Below, one piece after another: positions 28,663-37,382 of a stretch of DNA of 64,000 bases. The stretch lies in assembly GCA_903898715.1 (NCBI GenBank), contig CAIUGL010000084.1, positions 1-64,000 of the forward strand, written 5' to 3'. Origin of the DNA: an uncultured Cytophagaceae bacterium. GTDB taxonomy: Bacteria > Bacteroidota > Bacteroidia > Cytophagales > Spirosomataceae. How positions within the stretch are numbered: position 1 is the first letter of the stretch; every line of letters begins with the position of its first letter. A program made the position numbers and the translations under genes. The notes below the pieces were generated by a model. It ran no database searches. It saw only the letters and a program-made list of their open reading frames with translations, and was not told the DNA's origin.

Positions 28663-29565
28663 TTAGTTTTCCCAGAGATCATGCTCCATTTCTAACAACT
28701 TATATTCAAGCAATTGAGACATCATCAAACCCTCTTTTTCTCCTCCGTATAAATCAGTCAAGAATTTATTCTCTACATTACCTTTTTTGATTATACGCGC
28801 CTGAAACATCCGTAAATCAAAGGCATCAGCCATGTTTTTGTGCTGCATTTCATTTTCCGAATTGTACCAAATACAATTTGGATTGCTACGGAACAATTTG
28901 TACAAATCTTTATAACGGAATGAAGCGATCGCTTTATCAAATCCGGCTTTCGTTTTTGAAGCTGGAATAATTAGCGTGATGGATTGAATATCAAAATATA
29001 AGCGTGAACGCCGACGGTCAATCACGGCATCTTCCCGAATTTCTAAAATAGATAATTCCTTCGGAAAATAGTACGAAACAGCACCATCTGCAGGCTTTGC
29101 TTCAAATGCATCTTTCGCAGGTGCTGCGGAAGACTTCGTGCCTCCACCCCAGCCATCATCTGTTCCTGTTGCTTTCGGTGTTGTACCTTCAGCACCAAAA
29201 CCAGCTGCTTTTTCTGCATCTGAAAGCGCTGCGTCTTCTGACTGCTCTTCCATCTTCAAGTTTTCTTGAAATTGGTCGGCGGTCAACTTTGTAATCAAAG
29301 AATCATTCGTGTATGGAGTTAACACCCCAGCCTTAACCCATTCCAAAATAAACTTTGAAATCTCGTTATTTACAGAAAAGAACGGTTGGTTAATTTTTTC
29401 GTTCAAGTCCATCCGGCGCCACAAACGAGCCTTGTAATGAATGCTAGATTCATCAATAGGACGAACTGAGTTTTGGTTGCCAGGGATAGGCTTTTCTTGC
29501 GCAAGCGATTGAAAAGCAAGGCCAACACACGCACTAAACAAGATTAATTTCGATACTAATTTCAT
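28663..29565 (-). CDS. gldN: Gliding motility/type IX secretion protein GldN
   Basis: This 300-residue protein has a signal peptide ending near AFQSLAQ. The region IHYKARLWRRMDLNEKINQPFF near 42-63 and the later LYFDIQSITLIIPA, FRYKDLYKLFRSNPNCIWYNSENEMQHKNMADAFDLRMFQARIIKKG match GldN. GldN forms a periplasmic ring with the lipoprotein GldK in the type IX secretion system. A low-complexity linker rich in glycine, threonine and lysine lies around 125-155. It follows gldM by 10 bp and is the last gene of the cluster. Confidence 0.95.
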   Translation of the reverse strand: MKLVSKLILFSACVGLAFQSLAQEKPIPGNQNSVRPIDESSIHYKARLWRRMDLNEKINQPFFSVNNEISKFILEWVKAGVLTPYTNDSLITKLTADQFQENLKMEEQSEDAALSDAEKAAGFGAEGTTPKATGTDDGWGGGTKSSAAPAKDAFEAKPADGAVSYYFPKELSILEIREDAVIDRRRSRLYFDIQSITLIIPASKTKAGFDKAIASFRYKDLYKLFRSNPNCIWYNSENEMQHKNMADAFDLRMFQARIIKKGNVENKFLTDLYGGEKEGLMMSQLLEYKLLEMEHDLWEN

Positions 29566-29575
29566 GTATTTCGTA

Positions 29576-31165
29576 TTAATTCAACGGAATATTTTTCGCC
29601 ATGGTAAAAGGAATTGTTTCAACGGCACCTTTAAAGTTTTTCCGTTGGACTCCTTTAATCTCTATATAATAGCGGTCTCCTGCTTGGGCTTGAGCAGCTA
29701 ATTTGGCAATTGAACCTGAACCAGGCAATGTCACATCATCTATTTTTCGTTGGCCACGAGCCAATGCAACATAAAGCTCCGATACACGGAAATTTGCATC
29801 TTCTGGGTTAGTCGTCTTAAACGATTCATCAGCTAAAGCACGGGCATCGATGCTACGTAAACCAGAAGCACTAGCTCCACGCTTTTCATCTAACTCCCCG
29901 CCATTGCCAAACACCTTAACCTCAGGTCTTGGTACACGACGAACGCGGAATGTTTCTTTACCTAATAAAGTACCACTGTTCGCTACATTTAAAGTGATTG
30001 ACGCAGCACTTGGCACGATTGTTACTTTTCCACGCGTCTGGCCGGCGATAGCCTCGCCTCCATCCGCAGTAAATGATGGATTCCACAAGGCACCAAGACC
30101 TGGACTCGCTACACTAAGGCGGTTTGCACAGCCTAAATAAAGGGCTGGCAATGTAGCTGTTTCAATATTGTACGTTGGCTTTAGTACAAAATACTCCTTT
30201 TGGATTGTTTCTGTTTTAGGACCTGCTGGGCTCATGTAAGAAACAGATGCTGTGTACGTCTTTTTCGACATCCCATTCGCATCATATCCACCACCCGACG
30301 TTTTAAATTTGATTTGACCACGACCATCCACGACAGGAATTGATGCTCCATTGAAGCTCATCCGTGGAGTGAATCCACTCGATGTCGCTGCGATAAATAC
30401 CTCGGCTTGATAATCCATACCCGCTACAACCGTATTGGCATTGGCAGAAACTTGAGCAAAAACCTTATCAAATTTAATCTCTTTGGCTCCTACTTTTGCC
30501 GCTAGCTGTGCTAAAACATCACTTTCATAACGTCTAATCTCTGCTTGTTTCTGACTAATTGTAGCCATGGCAGCAGGAACTGGCGTCTGAGCAAAATTCA
30601 ATTCAGCGAAATCTTTGTTGGCCTGATTAGGATCCTTACTCGCAATTGGATCTGATTTACCATCTGCCGCCAAACTAGGGAATTTAGTTCCAGGATCAGC
30701 AAGACCTTCTAGTTTCTTAACATAGGCATCAAAAAGACCTACTAGCTTGTAGGCTTCACCTGATTTGTTGGCGCCAACCATCAAACTATATACTTTTTCT
30801 TCTTCTTTGGGATTTTTGATATTTCCTGTTTCAGGATCAATACCACCGCCAGTCTCCAAAACCTGTGACTTTAACGACTCCAAATGACCAACTAATGCGT
30901 CGGCTTCTTTCTTAACTTCATTCGCACGCTTCAAAATATCTGCATAAGCAGCAGGATTGGGCAAATCTTTGATTCGCTCCTCAATACCTTGAACCATTCC
31001 TTTATTCTTAGAAGCTGCAGACTGATTAGCAACCTCTAGACTTGAATTTAGAAGTGTAAATTTTTGCAATAGTGCATCGCTCACTTGCAGCGCAAGAAGA
31101 GCTGTTAACACTAAATACATCATCCCGATCATTTTCTGCCGGGGTGTTTCTTTTAAACTAGCCAT
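29576..31165 (-). CDS. gldM: Gliding motility/type IX secretion motor protein GldM
   Basis: This protein of 529 residues has a single N-terminal membrane helix (MIGMMYLVLTALLALQVSDALL) and a long periplasmic region of beta domains. ETPRQKMIGMMYLV at the N-terminus is a family hallmark. GldM couples with GldL in the inner membrane, using the proton-motive force to drive secretion and movement. It lies 27 bp after gldL and 10 bp before gldN. Confidence 0.96.
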   Translation of the reverse strand: MASLKETPRQKMIGMMYLVLTALLALQVSDALLQKFTLLNSSLEVANQSAASKNKGMVQGIEERIKDLPNPAAYADILKRANEVKKEADALVGHLESLKSQVLETGGGIDPETGNIKNPKEEEKVYSLMVGANKSGEAYKLVGLFDAYVKKLEGLADPGTKFPSLAADGKSDPIASKDPNQANKDFAELNFAQTPVPAAMATISQKQAEIRRYESDVLAQLAAKVGAKEIKFDKVFAQVSANANTVVAGMDYQAEVFIAATSSGFTPRMSFNGASIPVVDGRGQIKFKTSGGGYDANGMSKKTYTASVSYMSPAGPKTETIQKEYFVLKPTYNIETATLPALYLGCANRLSVASPGLGALWNPSFTADGGEAIAGQTRGKVTIVPSAASITLNVANSGTLLGKETFRVRRVPRPEVKVFGNGGELDEKRGASASGLRSIDARALADESFKTTNPEDANFRVSELYVALARGQRKIDDVTLPGSGSIAKLAAQAQAGDRYYIEIKGVQRKNFKGAVETIPFTMAKNIPLN

Positions 31166-31192
31166 AGTATCTGATACGTGACAAAAACGTGA

Positions 31193-31951
31193 TTACCCTT
31201 TCATTGCAGTTAACATACTTGCGTATACTTGATTCAAAGCTTGAATGTTAGCGTTTAACTTCGCTAATTCAGCTTGGAACAAAGCAGCGTCTTTCGAAGA
31301 AGCAGCAAGCTGCTCTGTCGTCGCCGTCACATTAGAATAATATCCGTTGATTGCTTTTAAATGCTTAGATGATTCTTGAATTTCTGTTTCGTAGACTGCA
31401 TTTAATGCAGCTAACTGATCACCTGCTTTTGCATATTGTTGCGCATACTTCGCAGCCTCTGTAGATGAAATCGAGATAGAACCTAACGATGTTGTCGCAT
31501 CAGCTACCGTCTTATTTAATGCACCTAAAGACTGAGATGAAGTAGTCAATGACTGAACAAATTCTTGAGTAGCACCTGTCGCTTTAGAAATTTCTTGCAA
31601 ACTGTTTGCCGTTGCCGTCAAACCTTGTAAGCTTTTTGTCAAATTAGCTACTACATCAGCACCTAAGCCTGGTTGGTTCGCTAAATCAGCTAACCCAGAA
31701 CTTGTAGAACGCGCCGCAGCTGGCTTATCTCCCATTAATTCTGGAAACACATTTTCCCAATTATATTCCTTTTCTGGCTTTGCTCTCAAATACAATACAC
31801 CAAACAAAATAAAAATGGCTGCTTCGGTGAACATGCCGACCATCAACATCTCGTTAGCACCAGTCCAGTGAACAATCTTAAATAAAGCTCCGATAATAAC
31901 AACTGCAGCACCAAAACTAGCTACGACGTTGATTGATTTTTCTAATCCCAT
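31193..31951 (-). CDS. gldL: Gliding motility/type IX secretion motor protein GldL
   Basis: This 252-residue protein has two N-terminal membrane helices (VVASFGAAVVIIGALFKIVHW and MLMVGMFTEAAIFILFGVLYL). The glutamate in the second helix (FTEAAIF, near residue 43) is the position linked to proton use. A long helical, coiled-coil-like cytoplasmic tail rich in alanine, serine and glutamine follows. It partners with GldM. The gene lies 35 bp after gldK. Confidence 0.96.
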   Translation of the reverse strand: MGLEKSINVVASFGAAVVIIGALFKIVHWTGANEMLMVGMFTEAAIFILFGVLYLRAKPEKEYNWENVFPELMGDKPAAARSTSSGLADLANQPGLGADVVANLTKSLQGLTATANSLQEISKATGATQEFVQSLTTSSQSLGALNKTVADATTSLGSISISSTEAAKYAQQYAKAGDQLAALNAVYETEIQESSKHLKAINGYYSNVTATTEQLAASSKDAALFQAELAKLNANIQALNQVYASMLTAMKG

Positions 31952-31986
31952 TGAATTAATCGATTTAATGTGTTGTAAAATGAATG

Positions 31987-33108
31987 TTATTTAACTGCTG
32001 GTCGTCCTAGGTAACGCATCATCGAGCGGAAACCAATATATGAACGTTTTTTATTTTGTAACTCGTAGGCACGTGTACCTGTCTCCAAATAATAAGCAAT
32101 ATCTTTCCAAGATCCCCCACGCGTAACTTTTCTTGGTTCATCGGCATCTTTATTAACCGTATTCAAATCCCAAGTTACCGCAGAAGCATTGTCGGCATAC
32201 GCATCTTCACACCACTCAGCCACATTGCCAGCCATGTTATATAAACCATAATCATTTGGCTCAAAGGCATTCGCAGGAGATGTATATGAATAACCATCTG
32301 CATCATAGTTTCCACGATGCGGCTTGAAATTAGCCTGCAAACAACCCACAGAGTTCGCAACGTATGGATTTCCCCAAGGATATTTAGTCGCTGCACGACC
32401 TCCACGAGCCGCCCATTCCCACTCAGATTCAGATGGAAGTTCAAAACGTGGAAGAATATATTGACCTTGTTTCTTCCGGTAGTCATTCATCATTTTTGAA
32501 CGCCATAAGCAGAAGTATTTGGATGCGTCCCAACTAACCCCTACGACAGGATAAAGATCAAACGCAGGACTTGAGAAGTAATATTCGGTCATTGGATCAC
32601 CATTGTGATAGGTGAAATCACTATTCCAAACCGTTGTATCCGGATAATATTCTGTGAAAATCTTATCCTCTCCTAAAACGGAAACAGAGTCTTTCAACAA
32701 GGCGTTTGTAAACTGACGAAATTCGTGATTCGTAATCTCTGTATCGTCCATGTAAAAGGCCGCAACAGTCACTCGCTTATTGAAACTTATACCTGAACGC
32801 GATGCATCTTCATCAGCTTGCCCCATCATAAAACTACCAGATGGAACTAAAACCATGCCATAAGGCGTAGGTTGACTCCAGCCCTTACGTGAAGCTGCAA
32901 CGATTTCTCCGTTTTCAACTCCTGGAGCCTCTTTTGCTTGCTTACCAAAGCTCAATAAACCTTTTCCTTTTGAACCTCCTTTGGAGCTACTTAACGTTTT
33001 ACCGCCAGATTTGGAATTTTTGGGGCCACCACAACTGTAAACAGCCATAGCTAACGCAATAACGGATAAACTTAAGGCGAGTTGCTTACCAACTAATTTA
33101 AAATTCAT
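31987..33108 (-). CDS. gldK: Gliding motility/type IX secretion lipoprotein GldK
   Basis: A lipoprotein signal (SVIALAMAVYSCGG, cysteine near residue 26) leads into a formylglycine-generating-enzyme-like (sulfatase-modifying factor) domain: YGMVLVPSGSFMMGQADED, MDDTEITNHEFRQF, PVVGVSWDASKYFCLWRS, LPSESEWEWAARGG, MAGNVAEWCEDAY and VTRGGSWKD. In GldK this domain is structural, not catalytic. It forms an outer-membrane-attached ring with GldN. I use the ATG at 33108 (373 residues); the in-frame GTG 6 bp upstream is an alternative. Confidence 0.96.
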   Translation of the reverse strand: MNFKLVGKQLALSLSVIALAMAVYSCGGPKNSKSGGKTLSSSKGGSKGKGLLSFGKQAKEAPGVENGEIVAASRKGWSQPTPYGMVLVPSGSFMMGQADEDASRSGISFNKRVTVAAFYMDDTEITNHEFRQFTNALLKDSVSVLGEDKIFTEYYPDTTVWNSDFTYHNGDPMTEYYFSSPAFDLYPVVGVSWDASKYFCLWRSKMMNDYRKKQGQYILPRFELPSESEWEWAARGGRAATKYPWGNPYVANSVGCLQANFKPHRGNYDADGYSYTSPANAFEPNDYGLYNMAGNVAEWCEDAYADNASAVTWDLNTVNKDADEPRKVTRGGSWKDIAYYLETGTRAYELQNKKRSYIGFRSMMRYLGRPAVK

Positions 33109-33267
33109 ATACACGAATTAATAGATCTTTGTACAAAACGATTTGAACTAACAAATATTGTATGCCATATAAATAGGCTACGGAATTAATTCAAATTCCT
33201 CAAAATTAAGGGATATTTCTGATAAAAAATACTGAAAGCCTGTTTTTTTTAAACGGATTAAAAGTGC

Positions 33268-34206
33268 CTAGTTTAGCCGAAAACGCGGCGTTTTGACTGG
33301 TGCATTCACTGTCTTGAATGTAAAACTCGGCAGATTAAATCGACAAAATACTTCATGCGTTAACAGGGCCTTAACCGGCAAATTAACGGTCGTGTAATCT
33401 ATGGCGTAACCAGCCTCAATGCGTTGCTTCCAAATATTGGCCCCAATCATACCCACAACAGCGTCATTTGACCTAAAACTACCCCCAATCCATAGTGCGT
33501 TTTGATAGACAACACGTACACCGGGCTCCACAACAATTGCATCTGAGATGGAACGAACACGCAAAAAAGGATTAAGCTCTACACTCGTAACCACAGGAAT
33601 CGTGTGCTCCGCATGCAAGGTGAATTCTTGCGCTTGATGGTAGATGTAAGCACTCATGCCCACGTGCAGTTGCTTCCACTTAACTAGGGCTCCCCCACGA
33701 AAAGTAGGTTTTGCTTGACTTACCTGTTTATCCAAAAATTCATTTAGGATGGGATCTCCTGAATCACGCACGCGAAAAGCTGCTCCATCTAAGGACTTAG
33801 TTTGTAGACCTACACCTGCGCCAACTGAAATTTGTGCTTCTCCAATGGGTAAGTGATAAGCCAGTTGAAGATTTCCCAACTGCATACCGACACCAGAAGG
33901 AGTAAGATCAGACAAATAATTCAATCCTATGCCCAGTCCAGTTGTGCCTACTGGTAAAGAGGCACTCAATAGTCGCGTACCCAAACTACCACCCCCATCT
34001 TGAGTCGTCTGATATCCCGTCCACTGATTACGTACATGTAACTGAATGTAGGTGCGATCACCTTCACCCGAATAGGCCGGATTTAGGTAGATGCGATTCT
34101 GAGTAAATAAACTTAGGTTAGGACCTAATTGGCTATATAATCGAATTTGAGGAGTAAAACATATCCCCAAAATGACCCACAAGAAAAGACGTGTACAATA
34201 GCCCAT
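33268..34206 (-). CDS. PorP/SprF family type IX secretion outer-membrane protein
   Basis: This 312-residue protein has a signal peptide and a beta-barrel pattern. YLNPAYSGEGDRTYIQLHVRNQWTGYQTTQDG near residues 40-70 is the hallmark of PorP/SprF. The rest is amphipathic strands (GIGLNYLSDLTPSGVGMQLGNLQLAYHLPIGEAQISVGAGVG). Members bind PorE/SprF-type partners or attach adhesins at the outer membrane; several paralogues per genome are common. It lies 160 bp upstream of gldK in the same direction. I chose the ATG at 34206; a TTG 12 bp upstream is less likely. Confidence 0.88.
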   Translation of the reverse strand: MGYCTRLFLWVILGICFTPQIRLYSQLGPNLSLFTQNRIYLNPAYSGEGDRTYIQLHVRNQWTGYQTTQDGGGSLGTRLLSASLPVGTTGLGIGLNYLSDLTPSGVGMQLGNLQLAYHLPIGEAQISVGAGVGLQTKSLDGAAFRVRDSGDPILNEFLDKQVSQAKPTFRGGALVKWKQLHVGMSAYIYHQAQEFTLHAEHTIPVVTSVELNPFLRVRSISDAIVVEPGVRVVYQNALWIGGSFRSNDAVVGMIGANIWKQRIEAGYAIDYTTVNLPVKALLTHEVFCRFNLPSFTFKTVNAPVKTPRFRLN

Positions 34207-34245
34207 GAATATTATCAATCCTTTTTTGACTTGACAAATCTAAGG

Positions 34246-34271
34246 AAAAAAAAAGCTCCCGATGGGAGCTT
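34246..34271 (-). terminator. Rho-independent terminator of hemD
   Basis: AAGCTCCC at 34253-34260 and GGGAGCTT at 34264-34271 enclose a three-base loop. Read leftward a run of about nine Ts follows. It separates hemD from the porP-like gene. Confidence 0.9.
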
Positions 34272-34278
34272 AACTGAT

Positions 34279-35067
34279 TTATTTATTCACTTGTTTAATA
34301 TAATATTCAAGCGCTCCAGTCATGGAAGGAGCGTTAGGCATCGGGGCCTGAATATCAATAATCAAACCTGCATCTGTAACAGCTTGTGCCGTAGTAGGAC
34401 CAAAAGCCGCAAGACGTGTATTATTCTGTTTGAAGTCTGGAAAATTCAAAAACAATGAAGTGATCCCTGAAGGGCTGTAGAATGCAATTATATCATAAAA
34501 TACATTTTCTAAATCCGACAAGTCCGCAGACACTGTTTCATACATAACAGCTTCTGTCAATTGAAAATCATTCGTGCCCATGTAATCTGGCAAATCCTTT
34601 TGGCGCTTATTTGAACAAGGAAATAAGAATTTCTCCGTCTTGTGCTTCTTGATTATTTCCAATAAATCCAATGCCGTACGTGTACCTGTAAATACCTTAC
34701 GCTTACGGATTACAATATATTTTTGAAGATAATTGGCCGTTTGCTCCGTAATACAGAAATATTTCATGTCCGCAGGAACCTCAATCTTCGCTTCCTTACA
34801 AATACGGAAAAAGTGATCAATCGCATTCCGACTTGTAAAAATAATAGCTGTATGCGTCAGAATGTCAATTTTTTGCTTGCGAAATTCTTTGTAAGCAATA
34901 CCTTGAACCTCAATAAAAGGGCGAAAATCTACCTTTACATTGTATTTACGCTCAATCTCAAAATATGGGGATTTAGCATCCGTAGGTGCCGCTTGGGTAA
35001 CCAAGATACTTTTAACTTTCTTTAACCGACTGGCATCCTGTTGGACCCCATTTGCAATTTCACTCAT
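34279..35067 (-). CDS. hemD: Uroporphyrinogen-III synthase
   Basis: The enzyme closes and flips hydroxymethylbilane to uroporphyrinogen III. Like other members it is weakly conserved; the visible pattern is KSILVTQAAPTDAKSPYFEIERKYNVKVDFRPFIEV at the start, AIIFTSRNAIDHFF near 80, and IAFYSPSGITSLFLNF...LAAFGPTTAQAVTDAGL near 195-235, typical of Bacteroidota HemD. I use the ATG at 35067 (262 residues) rather than an upstream TTG. It lies between the type IX secretion genes and DUF4271. hemC is at 13349-14290. Confidence 0.85.
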   Translation of the reverse strand: MSEIANGVQQDASRLKKVKSILVTQAAPTDAKSPYFEIERKYNVKVDFRPFIEVQGIAYKEFRKQKIDILTHTAIIFTSRNAIDHFFRICKEAKIEVPADMKYFCITEQTANYLQKYIVIRKRKVFTGTRTALDLLEIIKKHKTEKFLFPCSNKRQKDLPDYMGTNDFQLTEAVMYETVSADLSDLENVFYDIIAFYSPSGITSLFLNFPDFKQNNTRLAAFGPTTAQAVTDAGLIIDIQAPMPNAPSMTGALEYYIKQVNK

Positions 35068-35119
35068 AAGAACAATATTCAATTAATGTGCTTGAGACTA
35101 CTAATTCTCAAAATGCCTG

Positions 35120-35127
35120 CAAATATA
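35120..35127 (-). promoter_or_regulatory. Possible -7 box of hemD
   Basis: CAAATATA is the complement of TATATTTG, an exact TAnnTTTG match, 53 bp before the hemD start. The nearest upstream CAAA is only 14 bp away, shorter than usual. Confidence 0.4.
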
Positions 35128-35157
35128 CGATTTTTTTTAATCAAAAAATTATTGACC

Positions 35158-36348
35158 CTACATGTATTCTGGGAATATAAGCTCACGTAAACCAAAGACC
35201 AATACTTGGCCTTCCATCAGAACTAAATAAGCCAATAGTGATAGTTGGTTTACTTGGAATGACTTTCGAAAAACTTGAAACAAGTAAAAGGATCTAACAA
35301 TAAAATAACCTGTAATGACAAAAGATATGTATGTTAAGTTAATGGCAATCAAAGGTCCTTGGTACAATGAATACAGACTGATGCCTACAAACAACAGAGA
35401 AAAAAACTGTAGGTTAGTTTGTAAGGACTTAAAGTAGTGCGCTTCTGCAACCTGTGTTAAGCGAAACAGATTCGTAAAAAGCTTGAACATAAAGTACCGC
35501 GAAACAAACAAGATAAAACCAACAAAGACCTTTACGCCTATGAAGCCTAAGGACGCTCCGATGGATTGAAGGTTTTCCAAGGATTCGAATACTGCCTCAT
35601 TGGACTGGCCCATCAGCCGATTGTAAAAAGAAATAAAGGCTGTCAACAGACTCAGCGTCAAAATGACCCACAAATTGGGGAATGCGAATGGGCTCTTTAA
35701 GACGGCATCCTCTTTAACTTCCCAGTGAATCCAATCAGAAAACCGATAATAGGTTTGAAAATAACGCGGAAATGCGGCAAACAACGTGCCTATACATAGC
35801 ATTAAAACGATAAATGCAAATCCAAAAAATTGATAAAAAATAAATGAACCTCGTCGCTTGATGGATAGAAAGTCGGCCATAGCATCAGAGTTCACTTGAA
35901 TTTTTCGTTCAATACTAAATTCAGTTGGCAGCCCTTTTAAGTCATTGCTATAAATTGTCAATACCAGTTGCTCTTCGCCTCGGTATTTTTGTTGCATACT
36001 ATCTAGCGATAAACGCATCAATTCATCTTTGGGCAAAAAACGTTGAAAGGTACCTTGAACAAACAAATGATAATCCGCATCGGATTTAATTCGCAAAAAT
36101 CCTTTGGGATAATCTGCCGGATTTAAGGCAAGTGATTTTGATTTATAGTTAAAATGCTTGTTGGCAATATAAGGCAAAAATCCTTTGACACTAGGCTGAT
36201 AAACCATCCATTCCTTATCAAATGTATGTGTACGCTTCCATTGCGCATGTGCGTATTGCACGGCTAAACAAAAACAAACACATAAAAAAAATCTGCTGAC
36301 CTGGCCAATACGGTTCAGATAAGCAGATTTTTGAGCTAAAGGATGCAT
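35158..36348 (-). CDS. DUF4271 domain membrane protein
   Basis: This protein has 396 residues. An N-terminal signal or membrane segment (FFLCVCFCLAVQYAHAQ) and a soluble region of about 150 residues are followed by about six membrane helices from residue 175 to the end. The C-terminal membrane half matches DUF4271, a Bacteroidota family often encoded beside hemD, as here. Function is unknown. It is 13 bp from sucD and 91 bp before hemD in the same direction. Confidence 0.72.
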   Translation of the reverse strand: MHPLAQKSAYLNRIGQVSRFFLCVCFCLAVQYAHAQWKRTHTFDKEWMVYQPSVKGFLPYIANKHFNYKSKSLALNPADYPKGFLRIKSDADYHLFVQGTFQRFLPKDELMRLSLDSMQQKYRGEEQLVLTIYSNDLKGLPTEFSIERKIQVNSDAMADFLSIKRRGSFIFYQFFGFAFIVLMLCIGTLFAAFPRYFQTYYRFSDWIHWEVKEDAVLKSPFAFPNLWVILTLSLLTAFISFYNRLMGQSNEAVFESLENLQSIGASLGFIGVKVFVGFILFVSRYFMFKLFTNLFRLTQVAEAHYFKSLQTNLQFFSLLFVGISLYSLYQGPLIAINLTYISFVITGYFIVRSFYLFQVFRKSFQVNQLSLLAYLVLMEGQVLVFGLRELIFPEYM

Positions 36349-36361
36349 CCTTTTGAATTTA

Positions 36362-37240
36362 TTATTTTCCAGCTAACGCCTTAATCATTGTTTCACCAAT
36401 ATCAGCAGGAGAGTAAACTACGTGAATACCACATTCTTTCATGATCTTCATTTTTGCCTCTGCTGTATCATCAGCTCCACCAATAATCGCCCCTGCGTGA
36501 CCCATACGACGTCCTTTCGGCGCTGTTTGGCCAGCAATAAAGCCAACTACTGGTTTACGGTTACCATCTGCCTTAATCCAACGAGCTGCTTCAGCTTCCA
36601 TGCCTCCACCGATTTCGCCGATCATTACGATACCTTCAGTTTCAGGATCATTCATTAATAATTCAACTGCTTCTTTCGTTGTTGTTCCGATGATTGGATC
36701 ACCACCGATTCCAATCGCCGTTGTTTGGCCTAAACCAGCTTTGGTTAGTTGGTCTACTGCTTCATACGTCAACGTTCCTGACTTAGAAACGATACCTACA
36801 CGACCTTTTTGGAAGATAAAACCAGGCATAATACCCACTTTACACTCTTCAGCCGTCATAACTCCTGGGCAGTTTGGCCCAATTAAGCGGCAATCATGGT
36901 TTTGAATATATTCCTTCGCAACGATCATATCTTTCGTTGGAATTCCTTCTGTAATACAAATAATAACTTTAATTCCAGCGTCAGCAGCTTCCATAATGGC
37001 ATCTGCAGCAAATGCTGGGGGAACAAAAATGATTGACGTATCAGCTCCAGTCTTGCTAACTGCATCAGCTACCGTATTAAAAATTGGTTTTTCTAAATGT
37101 GTACCACCACCTTTTCCTGGGGTAACCCCTCCAACAACTTGCGTACCATATGCAATCATTTGCTCTGCATGAAAGGTACCTTCTGTTCCGGTAAATCCTT
37201 GTACTATAATTTTCGAATTCTTGTTAACTAAAACACTCAT
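36362..37240 (-). CDS. sucD: Succinate-CoA ligase (ADP-forming) alpha subunit
   Basis: This citric-acid-cycle enzyme interconverts succinyl-CoA and succinate with ATP formation. [33 protein letters not shown] at the start binds CoA. The phosphohistidine motif [13 protein letters not shown] is near 247-259, and GPNCPGVMT near 124 is conserved. 292 residues is complete. The beta subunit gene sucC is not adjacent. A promoter lies upstream and the gene is divergent from recN. Confidence 0.96.
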   Translation of the reverse strand: MSVLVNKNSKIIVQGFTGTEGTFHAEQMIAYGTQVVGGVTPGKGGGTHLEKPIFNTVADAVSKTGADTSIIFVPPAFAADAIMEAADAGIKVIICITEGIPTKDMIVAKEYIQNHDCRLIGPNCPGVMTAEECKVGIMPGFIFQKGRVGIVSKSGTLTYEAVDQLTKAGLGQTTAIGIGGDPIIGTTTKEAVELLMNDPETEGIVMIGEIGGGMEAEAARWIKADGNRKPVVGFIAGQTAPKGRRMGHAGAIIGGADDTAEAKMKIMKECGIHVVYSPADIGETMIKALAGK

Positions 37241-37278
37241 TTTGTTGGGGTTAAATAAACGTAGGCGAAAAATTTTTC

Positions 37279-37312
37279 CAAAGGTACAAAATATTGATAA
37301 AATTCATCAAAA
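37279..37312 (-). promoter_or_regulatory. Promoter of sucD
   Basis: Read leftward, TTTTTG at 37308-37313 is followed after 21 bp by TACCTTTG (plus-strand CAAAGGTA at 37279-37286). The start codon is 39 bp further on. Confidence 0.65.
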
Positions 37313-37323
37313 ACCTTTTAAGC

Positions 37324-37355
37324 TTGGAAATAAAAATCCGAACAGATTATTTTTG
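37324..37355 (+). promoter_or_regulatory. Promoter of recN
   Basis: TTG at 37324-37326 is followed after 21 bp by TATTTTTG at 37348-37355, an exact TAnnTTTG match, 27 bp before the recN ATG. It lies back to back with the sucD promoter. Confidence 0.65.
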
Positions 37356-37382
37356 TGTAAATTCGAATTCGGAATCCTTTTC

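Noticed and set aside
37221-37382. N-terminal extension of recN
   Set aside because: It is 54 unrelated residues, overlaps the sucD start and covers the recN promoter; the family starts at MLKHLHIQNYALID.
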